Assembly: GCA_033026295.1 (NCBI GenBank)
Contig: CM065172.1
Coordinates: 11,701,665 to 11,765,664 of the forward strand
Length of the DNA: 64,000 bases
Direction: 5' to 3'
Source: Channa striata
Taxonomy: Eukaryota > Chordata > Actinopteri > Anabantiformes > Channidae
Shown here: positions 26,289 through 39,514 of the stretch, piece after piece
Position numbering within the stretch: the stretch's first letter is position 1
How the letters are laid out: the number at the start of each line of letters is the position of its first letter
The notes under the pieces: generated by a model
What the model was told of the DNA's origin: nothing
The model's database searches: none
Seen by the model: only the letters and a program-made list of their open reading frames with translations
Translations under genes and position numbers: made by a program

Positions 26289-29200
26289 CATGCTCGGAAG
26301 GAGAATACAACCTGTTGATTGCTATGTTTATGAATGCCTGGGATGGTTTTTTTATTTGCTGTCTCAGCATGAGCTGCTGGGTCACCACCTGCCACCATAA
26401 GCCTTATTATCATGTCCGAAGAACTAAAAGAAGAATCCAACTGTAAAAAAAAAAATCTACAATACAAAGTATGTTTTCTACTAACATGCTGTGCTCCTCT
26501 GTGTTCTTGTTCCCATTCCCCCTGCCTACAACCACAGCAAAACACAGTCGGGTTGGGCGAAGGGACAGAAGCGGGACTCAGATTCAGACAGCCACACATT
26601 CAGGCACTTCCTGCTGCGTCTTGCTTTCAGTCTGGAGCTATTTCAGAGGTTATTGATGTGTCTGCCAACTGGGAGCTTTCTAAACAACTACCCTGCTGCA
26701 ACAGGTTACAAGTCCAGCTTCCCGCTCATTAGGCTCTAATTGATTGTAATCTGGCCTTTGAGAAGTACCAGCCCGCTATGGGGTTGTTCTGCACATGTGA
26801 GCGCCCCCACTGTCCTTTCTACTTGTCCACCTCACTCACCAGCAGGGTCTGGAGTACAGACACAATTGGCCCTCTCAGATGGAATCATTAAAGTGGGCAG
26901 GATAGCATGAGTTCTTTCATACATCAGGCCTCTGTGGACCAGCTTGAGACAGGGACAGTGGCCACTCTGCCTAGCCAGTGGGAGAGCCCCATCCTGGGCA
27001 GGCTATTGTTGGCCCTCGCCCCTCGACTGGCTGCCTGTGGTTCTGGCTGCATTGGCTTGATTTGTATGCCAAGGTCCTGGACTAAAGACACCCATGCAGG
27101 GGACCTGGGTCAATATTGGTTTTGAGAGCTGGAAGAAAAATGTCAAAATGTTAAATTCTATTGACTTCCCCCCACTGCTATTTGTTTCTGTGGCAAAAGG
27201 CCTAGTGGGCCATTAGTGTAAACAGGGCTTTGTCTTAGGGCTCAACTTCCAGCAGGAGGCTCATCGAACACAACCAAGAGAAAGACGGTCTGCCCAGGCT
27301 TAAAATTTCCTGAGCTGTGGGGCTGGAGAGAGACCTTAAAATGACAAAGACAGAGATACAGACACGTGTTTGTTTCCATCTTTGAAAATGATTGCTGTTT
27401 AGTGCTTGTTTCTGCATTTTGGAAAATGATCGAGTGCTTCAACCCTTTAGCTTTCTCACACTCGAAATACAAGAGGGTAGACAACGTGACACATTGAATC
27501 ACCACTGAATCCCTGGCAAAGCATTAATGTTTTACCTCGACTTTATCTCTTCCTGTGAGGATGTCCTATGCTTTTCAGCATCATATGCATATAATGACTT
27601 TTCCATGTGCAAATTTCACCTCTCTGTCTGTCTTTGTTTAGAGAGCCAGTGGGTAAAAGTGAAGAGCAGCTGTTTTACAGTGGCACATCCCTCTTCCTTT
27701 TGCTTTCAGTTCTCTCCTGTCTCTTTCAGCCCTCCAGGGACATAGGATTCTTTTTTAAATTACTCCAGTTAACATGCAGCCGTAAAACCACCGTTCTCCT
27801 TGACTGTTTTCACACGCTCATCTCTTTGCTTTCTTTTTCCTATCTCCCTCTAACTTTATTAGGTGGCAGTCCTTTGTGCTACAGCGACAGGTCACTTCCT
27901 CTGTGGACAGACAGGGAGGGAATGTGGAAATACTGAGAAAAAGGCCTGAAGGTCTAAAGGGACAGGTCTTTCACTGGAAACGAAAACTGGGTGTTTTTGC
28001 AAAAGCTTGATTTTTGGCCATAAGATGTACTTAAGTTCATGCTACAACTGGAATTTGTTTCATGTTCTAGTCATTTTCATGTGCTACTACTTGATGTGCA
28101 TTTAGTTATATTGCTGCTAATGAAATACTTAGCCGGCAGTACATGTACATGTGTGGGAAATCACATATGACTGCAAAGTGACATGTTTTCTCATTTGCTA
28201 CCAATGGAGCAACAAAGGTTAAACAAGTGTGCAACTGACATTCATTGTTTTCTATGCCATAAACTCATAAAGTGGTCTGATAAGGTTCACTTCTCATGCA
28301 AATACCATGTTCATTGCTTGATGGAAAGAGTGTCTGTATTTGTGTGTTCTTACCTGTTCACAGTTTGCTTAAACTGACAGGGACAGGGAAGAATGAAGAT
28401 CCTTTACATCGCTGTTAGTTTGACCATGTTTGAAAGACACAACCTGTTGGTCTGGGTAATAAAGTCTCATTTTGAATACTTGTCTGTGAATGGAAAAACC
28501 CCAGTAGAGTAACAGGTAAAGGTGTGCACAGTTGTTCTGATTGTTGTGAATAAAAGCATTTGTTCTGGCCAGGTCAGTAGGCTCATTCAGTCTCTGGAGA
28601 CCAGGACAGCCTACTGGACAGGAGGACAATAGCTCTGCTGCAACAGACAATAGAACCAGTCAGTCCTGTCCAATGTGTGTCAGTGACCCTGTCAAAGCCA
28701 GCTGGGTTTGAATTAACGCATAAACCAGTTGCTTTACGTCACTGTCAGGTAAAAGAACTGGATAGAGGAAATATTTTGAACAAATTGTTTAAGCTTTGCA
28801 TCATTTATTATAGTGAACGAAAAGTGAGCACTGAAGATATGAAGACTCATTTCATCTTTCTTCAGCTTTTAGGGATTCAAGTTGTACAGACTAAGAAATG
28901 TAAATGTAAATATCTAAATGTAAGTATTAAAGACCTGAATTTTTTTTTAAATCCAGTTGACACATCGCTGGTTGTATTATTTTTTTATTATGTGATCTGC
29001 ATGCTATGATTCTATGTGTATGCCCCAAGTAACTTTGTGTTAAGTTTACATTAAATTTACAAAATCCTCCAGTTTAAGAATTTTAGACCAGAGGAAGACC
29101 TGGTATATATCCTTCTAAAGACAAATTATAAAAGAAATAAAGTTTTTTCCAGAATTCTACCTGTTATTGTGTTACATTATTTATTAGTCCAGCTCAGCTG

Positions 29201-32200
29201 CACATAAGAAGCAAAACATACTTGTTGAGAGAAAAACTCTTGAACATAATTTTGTATGCTGTATGCTCTTTAGGTTAATACTGCATTTAATAGGGCTTAA
29301 ACAACCAAAGATTATGAAACATACACTGTAATTGTATTATATTCCATCTTTTATGTAAGATACACTTTCTTCTGTCTGGTTTTGTCCTATTCAAACAGTA
29401 TTTCTCTCCTTATACCACACTGATTCATCATTTTGAATAAATTAATGAACCCAACCAATTTTAACAGGAATTACATCACAAATCAAAAATGAACTGTAAA
29501 TAGTGGCAACATGCTCCTCTGTCTGCTAATATCATGGACACCACAACGCATCCCTTTAGACACTGGAACAAGAAATTACATTACAATAGCTTGTAATACA
29601 CTTAAGTTATATTCTGACGATGGATGTAAATGTTACCTCCAAGCTTGTGGTCATAAACCTAGTAAAAGCCGACAGAGACTGTCTTTATCCTTTCAGTGGG
29701 ACTATATTAAAAAAACCCTCACCCTTTAAATCTCCGTCACCACATGCTCTCCTTCTCATGTTCTGATTGTTGTGGGAACACTCCCAGCCCCGGCTGATCA
29801 ATGTAATATATGATGCTGTTAGTTTCCTCATGGCAAGCAGTTGGGTACCACCGGTCACAACTGTGTTGAAACACTTTTAATCAACCAGAACCTACTGTGA
29901 AAGCCTGAGCCCCACCCGGCTCCCCACCTGCCAAAACCGAGCAGTTCACCTCAGCAACCTCAAGACGACAGCTAGTATTTAGTAATATTGTGTGGCTGTC
30001 CAGCAGCTCCTGCTATAATGTACCCACTGACAGCACTAACCTCTAACAGCCCTGTTGCCCCCTCCTAAGGTTATATTACAACACAGCAGGAGCTCAGAGA
30101 GAGTAGAGGAGGAGAGGGAGTGATTGTTTGGAAGTTCTCAAGACAAGCTGGCATTTTCCCAGGCTTCCAACAGCATGCCATGCACTGGGTACTTTGATTA
30201 AAATTGTAAAGTACGTGGAGTTGTTGAAATATATGGTCTTTGTTGGCCTCTACCAGCCACCCATCACCCCAGCTCCTTGAGTCAAAAGTGCCCACACAAC
30301 TGAAAACATGCATTGTGACCCCTCGAGAGCCTTTGTGGCTTTTCCCAGTATAATTACTCCAAGAAACTTATTGTACACAACATTACTCAATGCAAAAGTG
30401 CTTCAGTTGGGAAACATAACACAGTTTCCGCAACTGACAGAATGTTAATAACACACAGCGTAAAGATTAGATTAGATTTTGCAACATGAAGTGTGTTCTT
30501 CTGGACTTGATGGCAGCATTTAAATAGTAAGACTGCACATTTCTGAGAAACTGCAGAATATTTTTTGCATTCGTATAGGTGTGGACCAGCATTGCAACAC
30601 TGTTCCAGCCCACTGTGTAACAGCCAGCAGCAGTGGAGCAGTTAGAATCTGACAGCTTTCTTTCTCCTGGCTTCTTCTTTTTCAGCCTTACAGGAAATAA
30701 CTAATTTCAATATGAAAGCCCAACAACTTTTTTTTTTCTATCTTCTGACTGTGAACTAGGTCATAATCCATTCAGTTCAGAATAAACGCTCTTCCAGTGA
30801 ACTGAAGAATCACAAGTTCCTGAAAGCACCACGATAGATAACAGTGTCTGACATAAATTAGTAAGTAACGTGACACAAACCTGTGGTTCTCTTAACACTT
30901 TTTTTTCAAATATATATAGAGAGTAAAACAAGTCATGTATCAGGCTGCAGTAAATGCATTTCTGCATTCTGTGGCTATTAAATCAAACCCAAACCAGACT
31001 TATAACTGTACGTTCAAATGATATTCCAGAAATTTGGTAGTGCACTTTATTAAAGGAACTTTGAAAAACAAAACCCATTCAGAACGTTCTTCTGAGCTGC
31101 CTTTTAGTTCAAAAATATTCTGAATCTCATGTTTATAATAATCTGTTTGTCACATCTGTCTTGAAACCTTTTCATTACAATGTTTTAGATAACCATGACA
31201 AAGAATGCTTATTAAGTAAAATTATTTAGGTGTGAGGATTTCCTCCTCCTCCCCAAGTATACTGTATATGCTGACATCTTCTGCAGTATAATAACTTGTA
31301 ATATTTCATGAATGGCTTCACTTAGATTATTAATGTCAATCACTGCATTCATACCTTCACATAGTGGAGCGGAGTAAAAAAATCCTCCAAGTTTTAATAT
31401 TTAAATCTAATTAAAACAATTCAACTCTAATTTATTTAATAACAACCATAAAACACGAAACAAGTAGCTTGTTTTTCTCTGTTTATCTGGAGTAACGGAA
31501 TATAACAGGCCATTTTACTTTTCTTTCTACTGGGCCTATTTTGTGGATGCATCTTTGTTGTGTTTTCTGGCAGCATCGGTAATGCCGACCTCTGACCTTT
31601 GCTTTCTGTTGTGCCTCATTAAGCAGGGGCAACACAACAACTAAATCTTACTTATTACACTTTCTGTTAATGCAACTTCCAAGCAAATGCGCTTTAACTT
31701 GCCCCTTGTTACCTAGGTCTCCATTTGGCCCCTGGCATCATAAAAGTGAAGAGTCTTTTTCCTTGGAGAGCTGCACTCTCTGAGACCCAGATGAGCCCCG
31801 GAGCACTTGTCAGGGACCCATCGTATTGTAGCGTGAATGGTGCGGACTCAATGCAAATTCTTCCACACTCTGGGGTGGCAAAGGCCAGCATTGACTAACT
31901 GGTTGTGTTAATTTAGGTGCCTTTCAGTCCTACTTGATCCGCAGCATTCTGGATCTCAATGGCAAATGAGCTAAAAACATCTGAAGTGTCAGCTCAAGAA
32001 TGTGCCATTCAGCTTCGAAGAGACGCATCATTAACAAATGTCTGGCGGCAAACAACCAGCTGTGGTCAAACAAACCAGGGAGGTAGGCTCTACAGTTCAC
32101 CTCACTGCTGAGGCTCCGTTGTCAGCCGTTGATAACCCTGCGCGCTGAGTGGTTTCGAAGGAGAGTCGTTTTAACGTGGTGGGTGATCCGCATCAGCAGG

Positions 32201-33113
32201 AAGCAAACAAGCTGGAGATTTGAAGGAGGAAATATGTGGTTGTTTTTTTGTTGCCGAAGGAGGGACTTGTGCCTTCTCACAGTCATTCTGCTCATTTACA
32301 CAGAGGCTCAGGTTGAGGTTATTCAGGGGACTGCCCATGCCCTCTGCACACCCACTCTCACCAGCCAGCTGACTCAGATCCAGAGGGCACCGAGGGCACC
32401 ACACTCGCACAGACATTTGAGTCACACTTGGTGTGTGCAGACTCCAGACCCGAGGGTGTGCACTGCAGGGCCGTGTGCAGCCCAGCTGTGATTTACCGGC
32501 TGCTTTTGACAAGGTTGCAACCTGTGTTGTACACCTTTTCCTTACTGGAAAGGAGACACCCTGAAACTGATTTCATAATCATGTGACAGCTCAAATCTAA
32601 AGATAACACTACTGTTACTTCATGGTGCTACACTGGCCCCTGAATAAGTGTGATGTGTACATAATGTAAAACCCAGAAAATAAAGTAGAAACAAACCGAC
32701 ATCAGATACCTTTATCCCTGCTTGACCTTTAAGGCCCCGCTAACACACTTAACCTTTTGACAATGAAGATTATTCTCAAAGTCTAAAAATAACAACAAAA
32801 CCTCAAGGTGAGTCATTCATAGTTCTCCATGCAAATGTGTCAATCCTGGCAACTATTGAAGGCTGCACACTTTGGGTACTTGAGTATATGTGTTTCAGTT
32901 TTTAATTCCAATAGTCCAAAAAATATGATATATAGCATAACAATGTAATTGTAATTGCTAAATCTTTTACTGTGTTCACCACGGTGCTACGCAAGTAATG
33001 TTCTGCAGGATTTCACCCATTTTCAATATTATATTCGGTTTGCTTGAGTCTAAGACAACATTATACTAGCAGTAAAGGTGAACCATAACAGTAAAGTTGC
33101 CAGCTGAACATCT

Positions 33114-33139
33114 AAACAATGAGTTGAAACTCATTGTTT
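33114..33139. repeat. Perfect 12-bp inverted repeat
   Basis: AAACAATGAGTT and AACTCATTGTTT are separated by only GA. The two-base loop makes a hairpin unlikely, so a DNA-level palindrome is the better description. No function is evident. Confidence 0.8.
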
Positions 33140-36100
33140 CAGCTCACCAGACGATGATTTTAGGTAAAGCTGAGCAGAGTCAAGAATTAACTCTCTGCAG
33201 GTTCACATCCTTCACACTGTCACTGTTTTCACATAAAATAAATGAATTACAACCATAAATAAAAGTAAATAAAACCAGGAGTGTCAAAAGTAAAAGTACT
33301 CATGGTGCAAAAAGTGTGGTACATTGTATATATTTTGTATAATTATTTCTCATATGTTATTTAAGAAGCATTTAGTATTGCACTTTGTTAAAGAGAATGC
33401 AATGCATCCCTTTTTTTAGTCATCATTTTAGGTCTCCACACATAAACGTTGTATCCAAGTGCAGTCCTCGAGTCAATTTACTTCTGCTTTTTGCAAATAA
33501 TTAAAACTAAGAAATGAAAATAAGTGGCTTGTGAAATATTTGCAGATCATGGTTCTGCTGGGTTTGCTGTCACTTCCAGTAGTTTTCAATGTCTGTTGGT
33601 GAGTCATGCATCTGCTTAAAAGAAATATTCCCACCAGGCCATGATAGTTTTCCACCTGAGGCAATGAGCGGTGGATATAAATGAGAGGTCAAAGAGTTGT
33701 TTTTTGCTACATGACAAGTGGTGACAGAGAAGCCGCCTAAGTGTATCACCTGTGATGACCAGCAGCAGCCTGCAGAACTATGTGGAGGCATGCGAAAGGT
33801 GAGAGACAGCACTGTGATGTGATTGGTCTTACCACTTCCTATTGTTCCCCCGTCACTGATAACCCCAGTGACCAAGGCCAAAGGAAGGAAGGCCATCGCT
33901 CGCTTTGTGGTGGTGGGCTCGTCAGCTCTTTGTCCTCAGATAACTTATTAACCTACGAGTCTGCTGTGAGAAGAAAGATTGCTCACATGTCTCACTCTAT
34001 GGTTAACTCAGAATAAACAGCTTTTCGGGAGTGCACAGTGCACAGAAGGAAGAGAGAGTATTCTCCAAGGAGAGTGAGCACAAACCTGGCAGGGTGAAAC
34101 AAACCGGGACTTTTTATTTATCTCACGCCAACATGCAGAAAGCTTAATGAACACAGAGATTAGCATGTAAAAGGTTTGAAGCCGCACTTTAGTTTTACAT
34201 TTGTGAACATTTTTACTGCCCCTGTTAAGGATTACAGGAGCAGAGAAAATATAGTTAGGATAAGCTTTAGACAGGAAAATGTAACAACAAGAAAAACTGG
34301 GAATGATTAATTATAACAAGAAGAAGAAGAAGTTCAGATCTTCACACTGAGTTTTTTTTCCGCCACTTTCAGTCCAGATTCGAGAGCCTATGAGAAAAAT
34401 CTTATTCAAAAACTCTAACTCTAAACATTTGTTGGCAAGAGGCTTCACAATAACTTGAACCAATTCTATTCAAACCATGAGGAGGTGGGGCAAGAAAATA
34501 AACAGCAAATCAGAGCTAATGCAAGTTGAACATAGATTTGATTCAGTCTGCACAAAATCAAACATATTAATACTGTCATTTTAGCATCAAAAGCTGTTGT
34601 TCAAAGCCAGGGAAGTGAACAGTGCTCAGCCTTTCACTAATTAACCCAACAGACGAGGCCTGCAGGAGCGTATGTGGTCAGGACAGACAGACCAGAGTCA
34701 GCCAGGGTCACCCCGCACCTCGGGCACAGAGCTGATGTCATGTGTCGGCCGCTTTAATGGCGTACTGTTCAGCTTCGCTAATGTGTAGGTCTCACTCAGC
34801 TCACTTTACAATCACTTCAGCTGTTTTACTTCAAAGGATCCAGTGTCAAAATGAGCCAAATTGTTTTACGTGCAGTGATCCAAAGTGCTTCAAGGCTGAA
34901 AACTGAAAGAAGAATTCAACTCACTGTCTGGAAGTCTAAAGTTACTATGACACGAGCTAATGTGTAATGATGTGGTTGTGGGCCTCAAGATGAAGGGGAA
35001 GGAAGCAACGGGAATGGAACTAAAAGTCTTGTCAGCGTTGCTTGGAGCTATATGTTATTATAACGACACATTTTTAGTAAAGTAAAAAAAATCATATACA
35101 TGTATTGGTTGCTTTCTAATTGAGTTGAATCAAGACTCTAATGCTACGCTTTTTTCCTGTAAACTTGTGGCATTTGCTATAAATTTGCAGCCCTGACTTT
35201 GCCTTTTTTAAAGAAGGCCACTGGAACTTAGCTATATTTGATTTAGTCTACACTTAAACATAATTTTACTGATTATTCCTGTACATTTCGCTCCTTTATG
35301 TCAACTGACAGCTACAAATTTGCAGTTCACAAGCTGTGCACACCTGCACAGGTATTTGCAGTTGTTTTGGATCATCAGACCTCAGTTCAGGTCAAAGCTG
35401 GGTGGATAAAATGAGCTCCCAAAGTACAGCAATAAAAATGATAAAAGAAGATTTGACATGGCCTAAAGGGTAAAACTAAACTAACAAGAGTATAAAAGAT
35501 GTGTCAGCCAAACACAATCTCCACACAATAACTAAAAGAGTTTTTATGAGGCTCAAAAGTGAAAATCCCTTATACTGTGTGAAATGTTTTTTTTTTACAT
35601 TTTTACTTTTCTTCAGTAAAAGAATATTTCTAACTCTTGTGCCTTTTACAGATGATTTAATTGAAAGTCAGATGTCCTACCTCCACCAGGCCTCCGACAG
35701 GTTGGTGACAAACGGTGGATGTCGCCATCTTCTGGTTACCACGAGGAACTGCATGGACGGAGTCGCGTTCCCTAAAAGCAGGCCTGCAGTCTGAGGTCTG
35801 CTGTGATCCCCACACACCTCCAGCGCTCATTCTACTGTGTTGTCTTTGACATGTCAGGTGAGGACAGTGATGCTTGTCTCACTATTGTCACATGCAAATC
35901 CTCCAGAGAGCCCGCAGGCGCTCGCTGCTGAGCACCGGGTCCCAGACCAGGCTCCTCGGCTCCTAAAGAGTGTTTTAAAACAAATTTTATGTTGTTCTTA
36001 TGACATTAATAGTGTTGGTATAATGATATTACAGTCCACAAAGACGCGTATGATAATGAAACATTCAGTCCACAGAGAGACAAGTAAGTCATTTGTGTGA

Positions 36101-38428
36101 CTTACAGCGTGTGTGTGGCACACACACCAGCTAAATTAGGCTTAGGTTATGACATTTTGAAACAATAGTTCTTAAAACATATCAGGCCTGTGAAAGCAAA
36201 CTGTTCCTGGAGGAAGATATAAACCTTCAGTTTTTCTCCTTTAAACTTTAAACTTAATTTATAAAGAAATGCGTAAACTCTTATGGTCGTTTTGCTTGGG
36301 GTCAGGATTAAGGGTTGGGGCAGACAGAGAGCCAGCTAATTTATTGTACAGTAAGAAGTTGATGAGCGTCAGTTTCCATCTTTAAAAATGTGGCACTAAT
36401 GCAAAACACCATAACAGTTTATTAGAAAATATATATTTTTGTGTGATCAACATACCTTCAACCCCTGGCTGTCGTAGTGGAACATTTATTACTGAAAAAG
36501 AGAGACGCTATGCTCCATCCAGTTCAATCTACCTCTCAGAAACACGGACAATAAACTAAGTCTGAGTAATTAATTACATATTTTTAACTAGTATAGTTTT
36601 ATTCATTAGTCTGTCCTTTTACACTGATACTTATCTCAGTAGTCGACCCCGTCCTGTGTGGCACTTTTGTAAATGGCTAAATGGCCTGTATGCTTTCTAA
36701 ACAGTCTACAAACATTCAAAATAGGAATCTTTGTCTAGCGTTTTCTGTTTTTCTACCCTTTACTTTGCCATAATTAGGACTTTGCACCCTGTTCGACACA
36801 AAAGATGCCACCAGCCAAGGACGCTTGGTAACGGGACCATACACAGGCTCCTCTCTGTTTAAACAGCGTGTCACCGAGAGGGCGCTGAATGTGTCTGTTT
36901 ACTGGGCTTTGTTTAATTGACGTTGAGTTGCCGGGGCTGACGTGGTAAACAATTAGGGTGAAATTCTGTCGCATTAGCCACTGTGAAACAGCCCGAGCAG
37001 ATTCCAATCTTAACTCCAAGAAGTGACTCATAAGAGCCTAATCCTGTTGATGGAAACAGTATCCCACCCATGTCCAAACGGCCCGCTGCCCCAGGTGCAG
37101 TCACTACACAGGCCCTGGCTTGTCTCCCTTGTCCCCACAGCTGATGAATTGAGAGGACCCTCTTGGGCACACAGCCCAGGCTGTGGTTTGGCTAATTAGA
37201 GGGTCTGTTTTCTCATAAATATCTATAGCCATGAAAATTAGGCAAATGAGGGCTGTAGCTGCAGCCTGTGAAAGTGTGAGATGCAAATCCTGAATGTGAA
37301 GGAAACACTGTGAATGAAAATCTTGGGGATGTTGCTTGGTTGATTTTGATGATCGTTGCAAATGCAAGTATATTCCAACATTCATACTTTTAAAAATTCT
37401 GTGATCTTTACACTCTTAGGCTCAAGAGTGTACAAAATTGAGAGTTTTATTCATGAAATGGCCATCTACTTAAGCAGGAAAACCAAAGTTTTTGTTCTCA
37501 GATAACAATGGGACACCATCATTATTATTCAATACATTCAACTGCAATTAGGCCACATTCAGGATCTGTTAAGTACAGTTTACCTGCTGATAATGAGATC
37601 AGGTCTGATAGGTTATCTTGATGCCTTGAGTATCATCACTGACATTTTGACAGCAAGGATGGCTGATAACCTCTTTGTCTTTACTAAAGTCTTACTGATA
37701 GCTGTAAACACAGCCCGGGCTCTGCTCAGATAAGCCACCCTCCTAACGGTTGTAGAATTTACATTCTAGAAGAAAATAAGCCCTGGTTTTAACGTGACAT
37801 CTGTGTCATGATTTCATCTGCTTGAGGGTATTTGGGCTGCTCCTAAATGTAACTGACAAAGCAAATGTAAATATTAGGACGATGGAATTGTTAATGTAAA
37901 GCAAACAGGAGGAGGAGAAATATAGTAAAACAAGAAATCAGAAATGAGGAACTTTCAACTATAGAATCATTTTTATTGAGCTGCTAATACTTCAGAAAGA
38001 CTTCTCAAGTCTAATTAACCTCTAAAGCTTTAAACTTGCAAATTAAATATTGCTGTATGGAAGAACCCTTTTTGATAACATACTAATATTTATGGTTGAG
38101 ACTTGATAATTTACCATAAAGTCAGAAATTCACGGACAATATTATATATAATAATGAAACAATATTGGGGGAATAGATTTTTCAAAACCTGGGAGTATTA
38201 TTCATCAAAAAACCTTAGTAAATTTCAATACCCCCACCAGACATTTTTGTAAAAACCATAATATAGTTTCCCCACAAAAGTTCAGTTACTTTGTTAAATC
38301 TACTGCAGTGTTTTATTCTGTTCCTTCTCCATGAAAACCTCAAACCTGAGAATATGCAAACATTTTCTTCTTTTAACTTCTTCATTTAAACATGTTTTTT
38401 TGCTCTGTGTTTTTTCATCATTTGATTC

Positions 38429-38574
38429 CAGGTGAGTCACATGAGATTCACATGCTCCAGTGTCTTGTCCCCGTGGTTCTGGCTCCACCGTAGCATTTGG
38501 AAAGACAGGATCGGAAAGATTCAGATCCACTTTTGCTCCATGACATCACACCAGTCAGGCATCAGGTGACTCAC
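38429..38574 (+). promoter_or_regulatory. Paired E-box/AP-1 composite sites upstream of perm1
   Basis: Two near-identical 12-mers, CAGGTGAGTCAC (38429-38440) and CAGGTGACTCAC (38563-38574), sit 254-400 bases before the TATA-like box. Each overlaps a CAGGTG E-box (the type bound by MyoD-class factors) with a consensus AP-1 site TGA(G/C)TCA. Muscle control is plausible for this gene; actual binding is inference. Confidence 0.35.
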
Positions 38575-38827
38575 ACACACCTCACATGATCTCTGTATCT
38601 GCAGAGACTGTTCTTGGGGCCAACAGCAGCTACCAGGGATATCACTGCTACTGGGCTTTTTGTCATAAATTTGGTGAAATCCCATTAATATGAAAAGCCC
38701 AAAGCAAACATTTATTCACACATAAACCCAGCTTTTATAGTAGATTGTGAAAAGAATTTCTCAAGTAAAACAATGCTAAAAGTAAAAATACTGTGCATCC
38801 TGTGGAGCAGTTTGCTGGTACACAGTC

Positions 38828-38836
38828 TATTTAAAG
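38828..38836 (+). promoter_or_regulatory. TATA-like box of perm1
   Basis: TATTTAAAG lies about 220 bases before the proposed first-exon donor, at the spacing expected for a core promoter of a short 5' UTR exon. The sequence alone cannot show that it is used. Confidence 0.35.
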
Positions 38837-38857
38837 TTCAGAAACATTATGCCTCTG

Positions 38858-39057
38858 CTGGGGATGGACGGCTGCTGTAAGAGAACCGCATGCATTACGT
38901 GTTCAGAAGCACCGCTCTATATTTATCCAATCATGGGGCTTTCTGTGATGTGTGCTCGTGCAAAGAATGCGACCAGAGGACATACAGCATGGTGCTGCGA
39001 AGAATCCCTCCTTCCTAGACCTTCACCTTCTCAAGTCCAGGATACAGCTGAAACCAG
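38858..39057 (+). other. perm1: Probable perm1 non-coding first exon (5' UTR)
   Basis: A donor AACCAG|GTAGGA ends a candidate exon at 39057. The next acceptor (TTTTTTCAG) is at 39480-39488, just ahead of the coding start, so the implied intron is about 430 bases. The 5' limit is only estimated, from a TATA-like TATTTAAAG at 38828-38836. A non-coding first exon is usual in PERM1. Short ATG-initiated frames exist in this stretch, but none resembles a known peptide. Confidence 0.45.
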
Positions 39058-39514
39058 GTAGGAAAACAGATCGATATGCACATATGCACAGGGCTAGAAG
39101 TGTGGAAATTATTAATAATTCTTGTTTTCATCCTTCTAAATATAATTAGTAGTAGTACTGTAGTTTCCAGTTACTGGCTAGTTTTTCTTGAAGACAAAAC
39201 TATTAAATTGTGTTGCATGACATCGCATTGCTAGAAATATTATACATTTATGTTTGATTTATATTATTTTGAAAATTATGTTCCAAATTCATACACAGTT
39301 CAATTGATCATACCTTTGCCTCGATTGCATGAATACTTTTATTAATCTCTTGATGCCAGTTTTGGATTATATATTCATGCATGTTTTTTTGCAATGTGAG
39401 AAAAACTTGATGATACTAAAATCATCTGAAAGAAATATAAATACGGTTACTAGTCATTGTGTTTATGTTATATTGATTGTTTTTTCAGGGTCATATTGCA
39501 CCTGCTAAGTCAGA

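Larger units (their letters stand above)
25070..38400. other. Intergenic, no supported gene
   Basis: Includes the CA tract at 26.26 kb and the 33.1-kb palindrome. Candidate regulatory-looking blocks are 31.56-32.09 kb and 36.88-37.32 kb; the latter holds a perfect octamer ATGCAAAT at 37281-37288 and several TAATTA-like cores. An 85-codon frame at 32234-32491 starts with a signal-peptide-like segment but has no other support. Confidence 0.5.

Noticed and set aside
1..38400. miR-200 family genes, which lie near AGRN on the same chromosome arm in human
   Set aside because: I looked for the mature sequences and seeds on both strands and found no convincing match.
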